Source: Chryseobacterium sp. FP211-J200 (lineage in GTDB: Bacteria; Bacteroidota; Bacteroidia; Flavobacteriales; Weeksellaceae). From it: 64,000 bases of DNA. A model generated the notes under the pieces. It was not told where the DNA came from, ran no database searches, and saw only the letters and a program-made list of their open reading frames with translations. Below are positions 43,784 through 51,997 of the stretch, piece after piece. The translations under genes were made by a program, and so were the position numbers. The stretch covers positions 30,761-94,760 of the forward strand of contig NZ_LSHB01000001.1 of NCBI RefSeq assembly GCF_001643375.1. The letters are read 5' to 3'. Position 1 is the stretch's first letter; every line of letters begins with the position of its first letter.

Positions 43784-44860
43784 ATGAAAACAATTTTACG
43801 CTACATCGTATCCATCATATTCATCGCTTCCGGATTTGTGAAAGCAGTGGACCTCAAGGGATTTTCTTTCAAGTTGGAAGAGTACTTTTCGCCTATCGTT
43901 TTTGATTTGCCTTTCCTCGAAAAATACGCTTTGACATTTTCAATCATTGTGGTTTTGCTGGAGCTTATTTTAGGTTTTATGTTATTAATGAAAATCAAAC
44001 TGAAAGAAACGATTTATGCTTTGATCGCACTTTGTGTTTTCTTTGGATTTTTGACGTTTTATTCAGCTTATTTTGATGTGGTGACAGATTGTGGCTGTTT
44101 CGGAGATGCTTTGAAATTCACGCCTTGGCAATCGTTCTGGAAAGACATTACACTTTTAGTTTTATTAATAATCCTGGCAGTTCTATATAGAGAGAGAGAA
44201 GAGAATGAGGAAGTGAGATTTGGAAAATTACCGCTGTTGGGCGTTTTCATTTTGATCATGTTTTTCGTGATGTACCGAGGCATTTTCCACGAGCCAATGA
44301 TAGATTTCCGTGCGTACGCCATCGGGACAGATCTGGCGGCTGAGAAAGTAAAGATCGCTAAAGATCCTTCTGAGTATAAGAGTTTTTATTCGTTGAAGAA
44401 CAGTAAAACCAACGAGGTCAAAAAAGTAGACCAGGATGAATATATCAATAAAGAATATTGGAAAGATACCTCTTGGCAGATCGAAGAAGGAAAAACAACT
44501 ACGGAGCTAACGAAGAAAGGTTATGAATCCGAAATTTCAAAATTCAAAATTGAAGATGCTAACGGAAATCCAATAACAGACGAGATACTAAAAGAACAAA
44601 GAGTTGTCATAGTCTTCACCTACAAACCGAAAGAAGCAGACTTGGAATTAGTCAAAAAAACCGAAACGAAGGCCTTGACAGAAAAAGCCAAAGTGATCGG
44701 TGTGAGCACACAACCCAATTTCTACAAACAGATCCCTAGTTATTTGATGGATGAGATCGCCATCAAAACCATTGCTAGAAGCAATCCTTTTGTTTTAGTT
44801 TTGGAAAAAGGAAAAGTGGTTGAGAAATCAAGTGCCAAAGATTACCTAGAAAAAGAATAA
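43784..44860 (+). CDS. DoxX/MauE-like membrane protein (BT_3928 family)
   Basis: A 358-residue protein with a DoxX/MauE-like N-terminal domain of four membrane helices (about residues 7-130, with 'DVVTDCGCFGDALKFTPWQSFWKD' bearing a CGCFG motif as in MauE/methylamine utilisation proteins) and a fifth helix near residue 150. The C-terminal part is periplasmic with a thioredoxin-like 'VIGVSTQPNFY' core but no CxxC. A thiol/quinone oxidoreductase role is possible. It is in one run with the flanking genes (14 and 8 base gaps). Confidence 0.8.
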   Translation: MKTILRYIVSIIFIASGFVKAVDLKGFSFKLEEYFSPIVFDLPFLEKYALTFSIIVVLLELILGFMLLMKIKLKETIYALIALCVFFGFLTFYSAYFDVVTDCGCFGDALKFTPWQSFWKDITLLVLLIILAVLYREREENEEVRFGKLPLLGVFILIMFFVMYRGIFHEPMIDFRAYAIGTDLAAEKVKIAKDPSEYKSFYSLKNSKTNEVKKVDQDEYINKEYWKDTSWQIEEGKTTTELTKKGYESEISKFKIEDANGNPITDEILKEQRVVIVFTYKPKEADLELVKKTETKALTEKAKVIGVSTQPNFYKQIPSYLMDEIAIKTIARSNPFVLVLEKGKVVEKSSAKDYLEKE

Positions 44861-44868
44861 TTTATATA

Positions 44869-45219
44869 ATGAGAAAATCAAATAAACCAATCGCAGGTTA
44901 TCATCTATTGATGATCTTGTCCGCCGTAGATGGAATCATAAAACCAGAAGAAGGACTTAAAGTTCAGGAATACATGACAGAGGAATTTCCGTTCCGTCTC
45001 AATCTGGACGACGAGTTGGAGATCATCGCGCAATTGACGTCTGACCAATGGCAAGACCACTTCGAGTTTCACGCCAAATGTTTCGAAGAAGATTCTACCG
45101 AAAAAGAAAGAAAAGACTTCATCCAATTTGCAAAATCACTTATCAAAGCTGATAATAAAGTGACTGATGACGAGCACAAATTTTACATCCTTCTAAAAAA
45201 CCTTTGGAATATAAAATAA
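44869..45219 (+). CDS. TerB-like helical protein
   Basis: A 116-residue cytosolic protein. 'YHLLMILSAVDGIIKPEEGLKVQEYMTEEFP' and 'FIQFAKSLIKADNKVTDDEHKFYILLKNL' are two TerB-like EF-hand-type acidic helix pairs. TerB-family proteins bind metal and are loosely linked to stress or envelope responses; no tellurite genes are near. It lies 6 bases before tpiA. Confidence 0.75.
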   Translation: MRKSNKPIAGYHLLMILSAVDGIIKPEEGLKVQEYMTEEFPFRLNLDDELEIIAQLTSDQWQDHFEFHAKCFEEDSTEKERKDFIQFAKSLIKADNKVTDDEHKFYILLKNLWNIK

Positions 45220-45225
45220 TATAAA

Positions 45226-45987
45226 ATGAGAAAAAACATTGTTGCAGGAAACTGGAAAATGAACAAGACGTATGCTGAAGCTCAGGAATTGATGGCTCAG
45301 CTGTTAGAGTACAAAAAAAATAACACGACGAACTGCGAGGTTTTCATCGCACCGCCAGCATTGTATCTTGCTGCTGCTAAGGAAGTCTTCAAAAATGGGG
45401 AAGTGGGTGTTTACGCTCAGGACGTTTCAGAATATGCGAGTGGCGCTTACACAGGCGAGATCTCTGTGGATATGCTGGCTTCTATCGATGCAGACGGAAG
45501 TTTGGTGTCGCACTCCGAGAGAAGAACTTTCCACGGCGAAACCGACAGCCACGCCAACAGAAAGGTAAAGGCTCTTTTGGACAAAGGCCTTACGCCAATC
45601 TATTGCAACGGTGAAAAGTTGGAAGAGAGAAAGTCCGGAAGACATTTCGAAGTGGTGAAAAACCAAACCGAAACCGCTCTTTTCACTTTATCCGCTGAGG
45701 AGATCAAAAAAGTAGTGATTGCTTATGAACCAGTTTGGGCGATTGGAACCGGCGAAACAGCCACTGCGGAGCAAGCGCAGGAAGTTCATGCCTACATCAG
45801 AAGCCTGATCGCTGACAAGTACGGGAAAGAAGTTGCGGATGAAATTTCCATCCTTTACGGTGGAAGTGTGAAGCCAGACAACGCCAAAGAGATCTTCTCC
45901 CAACCAGACGTTGACGGAGGTTTGATCGGCGGCGCAGCCCTTAAGATAGAAGACTTTGCAAAGATCATCGAAGGATTTAATTCTTAA
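45226..45987 (+). CDS. tpiA: triose-phosphate isomerase
   Basis: A 253-residue glycolytic enzyme interconverting dihydroxyacetone phosphate and glyceraldehyde-3-phosphate. 'VAGNWKMNKTYAEA' (substrate Lys/Asn), 'SLVSHSERRTFHGE' (catalytic His 96), 'VIAYEPVWAIGTGETA' (catalytic Glu and flexible loop) and 'LYGGSVKPDNA', 'GLIGGAALK' (phosphate) are all present. Residue 95, normally Gly in GHSERR, is Ser (TCG). The gene is otherwise normal and ends at a strong terminator. Confidence 0.96.
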   Translation: MRKNIVAGNWKMNKTYAEAQELMAQLLEYKKNNTTNCEVFIAPPALYLAAAKEVFKNGEVGVYAQDVSEYASGAYTGEISVDMLASIDADGSLVSHSERRTFHGETDSHANRKVKALLDKGLTPIYCNGEKLEERKSGRHFEVVKNQTETALFTLSAEEIKKVVIAYEPVWAIGTGETATAEQAQEVHAYIRSLIADKYGKEVADEISILYGGSVKPDNAKEIFSQPDVDGGLIGGAALKIEDFAKIIEGFNS

Positions 45988-46002
45988 TCAAATAAAAATA
46001 TG

Positions 46003-46049
46003 CTTTGTCAAAGTTCTGTTCACTACAGTTCTTTGACAAAGTTTTTTTT
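46003..46049 (+). terminator. terminator after tpiA
   Basis: CTTTGTCAAAG (46003-46013) and CTTTGACAAAG (46031-46041) pair as an 11-bp stem around a 17-base loop, followed by eight T. It ends the DUF1599-DoxX-TerB-tpiA run. Confidence 0.9.
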
Positions 46050-46158
46050 GGAGCTTGATCCCGCTATCCGTTGCAATCTTTTTTGCATCACGCTTAGTTA
46101 TCTTAAAAGATAGGGAAGTCCACGCAAAAAAGGATTTCCACTACTATCGGGGCTAGGG
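46050..46158 (-). repeat. dispersed flavobacterial repeat (CCCTAGCCCCGAT type)
   Basis: On the minus strand it starts CCCTAGCCCCGATAGTAGTG (46158 downwards), then a TTTTTTGC block, an internal hairpin (TATCTTTTAAGATA), a GCAAAAAAG block, and ends AACGGATAGCGGGATCAAGC. From memory, 'CCCTAGCCCCGATNGNAGNGG ... AGCGGGANNAAGC' elements are very common between genes of Flavobacteriia. It resembles the element at 32563-32655. Between it and the next gene (46159-46235) I see nothing notable. Confidence 0.75.
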
Positions 46159-46235
46159 ATTTTTTCATCCAATCAAATTTTGTCAATTAAATTTTTATTT
46201 AGACAAATATTTTTTCAGAATTCAACCATACAATC

Positions 46236-46646
46236 ATGAAAATAGAACACCTTGGCATCGCTGTGAAATCTCTTTCGGATTCAGATGATCTGTTTGCCCG
46301 CCTTTTGGGTAGATCAAATTACAAACAAGAATCTGTAGAGAGAGAAGGCGTCACCACCTCTTTTTACGAACTTGGAGAAAGCAAAATAGAACTTCTGGAA
46401 GCCACAAATCCCGAAAGTCCCATTGCCAAATTCCTCGATAAAAAAGGGGAAGGAATCCATCATATCGCGTTTGGTGTAGAAAATATCCAAACCGAGATAG
46501 AAAGATTGAAAAAAGAAGGATTTATTTTCATCTCCGAAGAACCCAAACAAGGTGCTGATAACAAATTAGTTGTCTTCCTCCACCCCAAATCCACCAATGG
46601 TGTCTTGGTAGAATTATGTCAAGAAAAACCCTTAAATGTTTTGTAG
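46236..46646 (+). CDS. mce: methylmalonyl-CoA epimerase
   Basis: A 136-residue glyoxalase-fold protein that converts (S)- to (R)-methylmalonyl-CoA in propionyl-CoA/succinyl-CoA metabolism. Metal ligands are visible as 'IEHLGIAVKSL' (His 4), 'EGIHHIAFGVEN' (His) and 'GVLVELCQ' (Glu). 'FYELGESKIELLEATNPESPIAKFL' is typical of the family. Length is normal. Confidence 0.93.
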   Translation: MKIEHLGIAVKSLSDSDDLFARLLGRSNYKQESVEREGVTTSFYELGESKIELLEATNPESPIAKFLDKKGEGIHHIAFGVENIQTEIERLKKEGFIFISEEPKQGADNKLVVFLHPKSTNGVLVELCQEKPLNVL

Positions 46647-46669
46647 ATAAAGAAATTTTGCTATTTTTG
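46640..46669 (+). promoter_or_regulatory. promoter of the tRNA gene
   Basis: TTTG (46640-46643) and TATTTTTG (46662-46669) are 18 bases apart, matching TTTG-N17/19-TAnnTTTG. The tRNA begins 28 bases after the -7 box. Confidence 0.82.
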
Positions 46670-46697
46670 CACACACAAAATCTAACCAATTTTATGC

Positions 46698-46771
46698 GGT
46701 CCTATAGCTCAGCTGGTTAGAGTCCCTGACTCATAATCAGGTTGTCCCTGGTTCGAGCCCAGGTGGGACCA
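46698..46771 (+). tRNA. tRNA with CAU anticodon (Met or Ile2)
   Basis: A complete cloverleaf of 74 nt: acceptor GGTCCTA/TGGGACC, D-stem GCTC/GAGT, anticodon stem CCTGA/TCAGG with loop CTCATAA (anticodon CAT at 46732-46734), T-stem CCTGG/CCAGG with loop TTCGAGC. Discriminator A; CCA is not encoded. CAU can be elongator Met or the Ile tRNA whose C34 is changed to lysidine. The C4-G69 and C5-G68 pairs resemble those used by TilS in E. coli tRNA-Ile2, which favours Ile2, but this is not decisive. The presumed defence island starts just after it. Confidence 0.92.
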
Positions 46772-46776
46772 CAACA

Positions 46777-46816
46777 AAACCCTTGAATACGCTGATATTC
46801 AAGGGTTTATTTTTTA
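46777..46816 (+). terminator. terminator of the tRNA transcript
   Basis: AAACCCTTGAATA (46777-46789) and TATTCAAGGGTTT (46796-46808) form a 13-bp stem with a 6-base loop, followed by TATTTTTTAT. It begins 6 bases after the tRNA. Confidence 0.9.
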
Positions 46817-46819
46817 TAG

Positions 46820-46996
46820 GGGGCTGTAGTTTCATACTCAAATTGTGGTCATCAAACAACTTTAAATAAAAGTCTTAAACAAATATGCATTTTTTATAAA
46901 TTGATGTCTGGTCTTGGACCCATAACCGAAGATATATCGAAACATTTGGTGGAAGATTTAGAAAGAATCTCACAATTATCAGTAATGAATAATTAA
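46820..46996 (+). pseudogene. possible gene remnant at the island edge
   Basis: A frame open from 46820 to the TAA at 46996 lacks a good start. It includes MSGLGPITEDISKHLVEDLE from 46904, followed by RISQLSVMNN. It could be the end of a gene lost when the island was inserted, but it is short and its composition is not clearly coding. I do not recognise it. The stretch from 46997 to 47073 shows nothing else. Confidence 0.25.
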
Positions 46997-47073
46997 ACCT
47001 TTTTTACATTTTTATACTTGCAGTTATCGGCAAAAAAATATGTTTTTTCCTATGTTATAAGTGATTTTTGGAG

Positions 47074-48042
47074 TTAAATAACATTATAATAATACATATC
47101 CTTTAATACATTCGTTTCTTCCTCAATCCATAGATCTTCTTTAATGAGTTTGGTTATTATTTCTTGTTCTTTGGATGAGAATACCTTTTTATCTAACCCA
47201 GAGAAAGGAACTTTGTAGTTCCATCTGCTATTGTGTTTAAAGGAATCTGATGGAAGGTATTGGTGTGGGAATGGAGGCGTCAGGATTTTGATTTCAACGT
47301 CTCGGTTTTTTAGTTTGCTCTTTATGCGTTGGAATATTTCCAATCCATGAAAATCCCAGTCGCAACTGTAATAAATGGGGTATGCTAGTTCCATTTCATC
47401 ATTATCGTCTAAAATTGCAATGTTGTTTCCGCCTACATGCCATAGCTTCACTTCTAGTTCTTTAGCGTTCCACGGCTGTTTGAGGAAGGATTTATTTTCA
47501 CAGAGTATAATGGCTTTTGGGGTGGGGTAATCAACAACTAGTCTGTACTGTAAATCTTTTGACGTTTGCGGGAATGCATCTATTTCCAGTATTTTCAGTA
47601 CTGCGTTGCGAACGCTGTCTTTAAATTTCAAATATTTTGAGCCTGCATAGTCGAAAATTTTGCCTGAAAAGTCCTCTATGTTTGCGAGGTTACCTCTGAG
47701 CTCGTTTCTGCTTTCGTATATGACCATCAAGGTACGGATATCTTCTTCGGTGAAATTTTTACCACCGTCTGGTCGAATGCCTACCTTATTAAGAAAGTTG
47801 TAATAGTATTGGTAAGCGGATTGAAAATTGGCTTCGTAATATTCTTCATAACCTTCGCCTGCAACCAGAACATTGCTATTGCCTTTTTTTTGGGCAATCA
47901 GGTCAGTTTGTGTCATTAAGTAACGGATATAATCTACCTGCTGAATTTTTGCTGTTGATTTCTTTTTTTCATACAGATCATTTAACGCTTTTAATACGGG
48001 CCATGTAAAATCCTTACTCTGTAGTTTCTTCAAAGATTTCAT
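47074..48042 (-). CDS. jetD: Wadjet nuclease subunit JetD
   Basis: A 322-residue protein with a C-terminal TOPRIM-like nuclease: 'KAIILCENKSFLKQ' (acidic motif) and 'YYSCDWDFHGLEIFQRIK' (DxD motif, about residues 234-236), as in JetD/MksG (DUF3322-DUF2220), related to topoisomerase VI subunit A. In Wadjet, JetD cuts closed circular plasmids after JetABC extrudes a DNA loop. Slightly shorter than well-known JetD proteins (about 380). Its start overlaps the end of jetC by 29 bases. The frame is intact, but the jetB and jetC frames upstream are broken, so it is probably not functional as a system. Confidence 0.8.
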   Translation of the reverse strand: MKSLKKLQSKDFTWPVLKALNDLYEKKKSTAKIQQVDYIRYLMTQTDLIAQKKGNSNVLVAGEGYEEYYEANFQSAYQYYYNFLNKVGIRPDGGKNFTEEDIRTLMVIYESRNELRGNLANIEDFSGKIFDYAGSKYLKFKDSVRNAVLKILEIDAFPQTSKDLQYRLVVDYPTPKAIILCENKSFLKQPWNAKELEVKLWHVGGNNIAILDDNDEMELAYPIYYSCDWDFHGLEIFQRIKSKLKNRDVEIKILTPPFPHQYLPSDSFKHNSRWNYKVPFSGLDKKVFSSKEQEIITKLIKEDLWIEEETNVLKDMYYYNVI

Positions 48043-51000
48043 TGATATTTTCTGTTAATTGTCCTCTGTTAAATATGCCTAATGGTGGCACATAGGTCAA
48101 GCCATTAGCATCTTTATTGTCGTGCATGATATAGATATATTGTCCTTCGTCATTAATGTCGCCTGCAGTTTCGATGGACATGGTAACGATTTGGTACTGT
48201 TCCTTTTTTGCTAGTTTATGCAGCATTTCGTAGTTGCTTCCCAAATCTTCCGCTTCATCAATCGGCATAATTCGTATTCCAGTGCGGTCTTCTTCTTCTA
48301 TAAGCGATAGCCTGGCAAGGCAGAGCAGTGCATTAGCGGTATAGGTTTGTCCATTGCTTCCTGAGTTTTTTTGTCCGTCTTGCTTGATTTCAAAAAGGAG
48401 ATCAAAATAGGAGCGTGGGTTGAGCAGGTCGTTTACGGTAGCTTCTCTTGTTCCGTTTGCTTCGCGGAATACACTAATCATGATGTCATCAATGTCTTGT
48501 TTGTTATTTATTGCAAACAGACCTGTCTCCTGCATTTCGTTAGTAAGTCTTTTTCTGAAAACCTTCATCCAATCGTCGGGATATCCAGTAGCCGGCGCAT
48601 GTTGTAGTGTCGCATAATTTGCTCCTGTAATCTTATTTTTTGACAAGTAGTCGCTTATTTTATGGACTTTGGTCAGGTATCCGTTATAGATTGTATTTAA
48701 CTCTTTAAAAGTGTTGTGTAGAATTTCTATTTTTCTGGAGCCAATACGTTGCAAATCGTTCGTAAGTTCGGTAAGTCTCTTTTCAATCTGTTCACCAGTA
48801 AGTTCTTCTTGTATTTGTTGCGTAGGGAAAACGGTTGGCAATAACTTGTTGGCGAGCACACCTACTGAATAGTCTTTTAAGATGGTCTTGTCTTCTATTT
48901 CTTCAGACGCGGCGTCGTAAGTGGCTTTGAACTTGCTGTAGGCATCCGTGCTCGGTGTTTCTGCAGGCTGTTGTTCTATTTTGATCAAATCCTGCTCGGC
49001 GATAAAATCACATTGGTGTTCTCCTGCAAATTTTATTTTTGCTTCATTGAGTTTTAAAATACTCGCATTGTGGTTGTTTTGGTACTGTTCAAATCGCGTT
49101 TTAGTTCCTGTGTGTTCCGTATCAATGGTGTTATGCATTTCGTAAAGCGTATTGATGGGCGGATTGGATTTAAACATGTCATCTTCTATTTTATGAATTT
49201 TTGGAAGAGCTATTTTTTCGGTAGTTAGAAGATTTTCTAAATCTGTCTCAAAATGAAGAAGCTGGCTTTCTCCAGTCTTTGTCAAATGGTCAAAGTCGAT
49301 TGAACCATATTGTTTGGCCATATAGCTTTCAATCTGGTCAATTTTTTCCTGATTGCCACTGTTCAGCTGCTGGCTGTTGCTATCCTTGGCAAAAGCCTTA
49401 TTATGGGCGTCGTTACGGTTTTTATAGTTTGTTAGATGTTGTTCGGCATCTTGAAAAATGGATAGGTATCTTTCCAGTTCTGTAGTTGTAAGTTCTGCAA
49501 TTTCGTCGATTTTGGTAAACAGTTCCTCCTCACTGGTTTTGTAAAGGGAAATTACATTTTCTAATGCGGGATAGCTTTCCAGTTTTTCTTTTAGATTTTT
49601 TAGATTTTGTTCTTGTTGTTTTAGGTCTTGAAGCTTTTGGTTTAAGGCTTCGAGTGGTTCTCTACCGAGTTTGATCTGGTCAGCAGGTACGTTGAGATAT
49701 TGTTTGGATACATTGCTTATAAATTCGTGGATGCCGTTTAATTCCAGCCAAAATCCATTGTCGTTTGCTTTGAAAGTAAGCGGTTCTTTGAATAGTTTTT
49801 TGGGAAAGGGGAGGTAGCGTTCTTTTGGCGGATTGGGCGTTGTTCGCGATAGGTGTTGAAAATGTATGAGCAGGCTTTCTTGCTCAATCGCAAGAGGCAA
49901 ATCGAGGTGCTTTATTGCCCAATGGGCCAGTGACGCTGGATTGTCCAAATCCGAAAAAACAAGTTGTGTTTCCAGCTTGCTGATCTTTTCTTCAAAATCC
50001 GTCAATTTTTGCGATGTCATTTTTCCTGCGGTTGCATAGTCATTGTGCCAATCTGATTGTTCAAATTGCTGCTGCAGTTTGTTTTCTGTAAGGAACTTTT
50101 CGAATGCTTTTAGGTTATCTGTGTCTGTTACTTTAGAGCGTTCATCCTTATGCCATTGTCTGATGGCATCTGCATCTTCTCGGTCTTCGGCAAGCCAGCT
50201 TGTTACCTTATTTATGCTGTCTTTGTATTTGGTGCTTTCATCCAGCAGTTTTTTGGCTTGTTGCCATTCTATTTCGAATCCTTCTTTTTCCTGCTCTGTA
50301 TTTTTGTTGTTTTTTTTTAATTCCGAATGGATTTTATGCTGGTCTTTGATGTCGGTTAGTTTAACATTGGTCAATTTCTTTTTGGTCAAGAGCCTTTTGA
50401 TCAGAGTGATTTGGTAATCTTGTGCGGATTGTGCAAGTTTTCCAGCAATAAGCTCGTTTTCACGATACCAGAAGCTGACGTTTTCCAGACTGAATTGTTT
50501 CTTCAGCTGACTGCAGGTGTTGAATACATGCAACACCTGTTCTATTTTTTGCTCCTTGCTTCTAATGGTGGCTATTTCTTCCATTAGGCGGTGGTGCTGT
50601 TGCTGGTCTACATTAATGTTTTGTACTTCTTCTCGGTATTTGTCAACAAGCTGTTTGTGGTCGCTGTCTCCAAATAGGAATGTTTTGAGAACGTCTGAAT
50701 CGGTAAAGAAGCCCTTTCCTCTGGAGAAGGCTCGTATAATTGCGGCATAGCTTTTCAGGCTTTGGTGGTTTTGGCTAAGGTCTACGGCGAGTATACCGTT
50801 GTTAAAAAGAGGTGGTGGTATTTTTTATTGTTTACTCCTTTGAGGTAGCCTTTTTCCGAAAATCTTTTTTCCAGATTTTCCAGCGTTTCGATTTGTCCAT
50901 CGAGTAGCAGGTCTTTGTAGAATACGGGCTCATTCATGGGTAGGAGCGTTTCGTCAAAATCGTAGCCAGCCTGTATGATGAAAAACTGCATCTGGGAACT

Positions 51001-51324
51001 GGTAGTGTCCAGATAGCCTCCCAAGGTAATGTACTTGCGGGATTGTATTTCGATGTTGATGAAAATATATCCACGCCCGTATTTGCCACCGCCATTTTTT
51101 AGGACAAGACCGCTTGTATCCCTATTGCTTACGCCTTCTGTTCCCGATTTGAATACACGGGAGCCCACTAAAAGCAGTTGGATAAAGTCGGCAATAAGGA
51201 TCTTTCCACTACCGCTTTCGCCACTAAAATCGGTACGGAAGTCATTAAATCGGTAGTCGCTGTTAAAGTGCTGCCTGATGTTGAGGGTCGATAAACTGTA
51301 GATCTTGGGTTGAAATTTAGCCAT
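48014..51324 (-). pseudogene. jetC: Wadjet SMC-like ATPase JetC, frameshifted
   Basis: Two frames join into one about 1100-residue SMC/MukB-like ATPase. The first (51324-50782) has the N-terminal ATPase lobe with 'DFSGESGSGKILIADFIQLL'. At 50804-50808 a run of five T (minus strand) replaces a needed six, so the frame ends early at TAG (50784-50782); the other frame reads on without a break as 'NNGILAVDLSQNHQSLKSYA' to 48014. The middle is coiled coil; the C-terminal lobe has signature 'SNGQTYTANALLCLARLSL' and Walker B 'IRIMPIDEAEDLG'. In the Walker A, the Ser/Thr after Lys 41 is Ile (ATC). JetC powers DNA loop extrusion in Wadjet. Confidence 0.8.
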
Positions 51325-51997
51325 GTTCTTTTCGTTTTATGATTTCATCGATCGTTTCTATCTGCGGGTAGTATATTCTTCTTAGTCTTTCAAACTAGGG
51401 TTGGTAGGTAAAGTAGTCGCTGTCGTTTGTGTCTCTGGCAATCCAGCCCAGCTGCTCAAATTCGGCAAAGGCTTTATATACCAGATTTTTTAGTTTCTCT
51501 TCATTCAGGTCTGATCCTGCGTCAATTTCAATAGTTGATACGACACGCTGCATCTTGTTGAGCAGTTCATCGTATTCCTGATAGAGGAGGTTAATGAAAT
51601 CGGATATTTTAGCGAGCTCGATATTGCCGTCCAGTTTATAGATTTTGAAAAAGATAAGGCCAATAAGGATGTATTCCGATTTGAGGTACGATCGGTATTG
51701 GTTGTCGGTAGGGATTTTGCCTCTTGAGCCTTCATGAAAGTCGATATAGAAGTAGGTGGCTCATCCTTCACCTTCTTTCTTGAGGAGCATTTCAAAGAAA
51801 TCATCATAGTAGGCCTGTAGGCTTCGGTAATGCTTATCCAAAAAAGCATACATAGAAGCAGGTTTTGGAAAGTCCCGTTGTATGTGCATTCCCGATTTTA
51901 GAAGATAATCTAACTTAGCGAATGTGTTTTTAGCTGCTTTGTCTAACATAAAAGCATAACGTGCGTTTAGGTCTTTTTCAGTATCGTCATATTCCAT
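51317..51997 (-). pseudogene. jetB: Wadjet subunit JetB, two in-frame stops
   Basis: One continuous frame of 226 codons, broken by TGA (51763-51761, codon 79) and TAG (51397-51395, codon 201). The intact part reads MEYDDTEKDLNARYAFMLDK ... 'KKEGEG*ATYFYIDFHEGSR' ... 'SEYILIGLIFFKIYKLDGNI' ... 'EFEQLGWIARDTND' ... 'TYQP*FERLRRIYYPQ', which fits the MukE-like JetB (DUF4194) size and position. JetB links kleisin JetA with JetC. Its start overlaps jetA by 31 bases, and its end overlaps the jetC start by 8, both typical of the operon. A separate 114-codon frame in this span is in another frame and not real. Confidence 0.82.

Noticed and set aside
44869..45219. Tellurite resistance gene
   Set aside because: The TerB-like fold alone does not show tellurite resistance; no terC, terD or terZ neighbours are present.
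46747..46771. Direct repeat of the tRNA 3' end as an attachment site at the far end of the island
   Set aside because: I looked for GGTTCGAGCCCAGGTGGGACC-like sequence around 53300-54900 and did not find it.
51505..51849. Minus-strand 114-codon frame across jetB
   Set aside because: It is in another frame, rich in Ser/Thr with no resemblance to JetB. The real jetB frame continues through the in-frame TGA with a sensible sequence.
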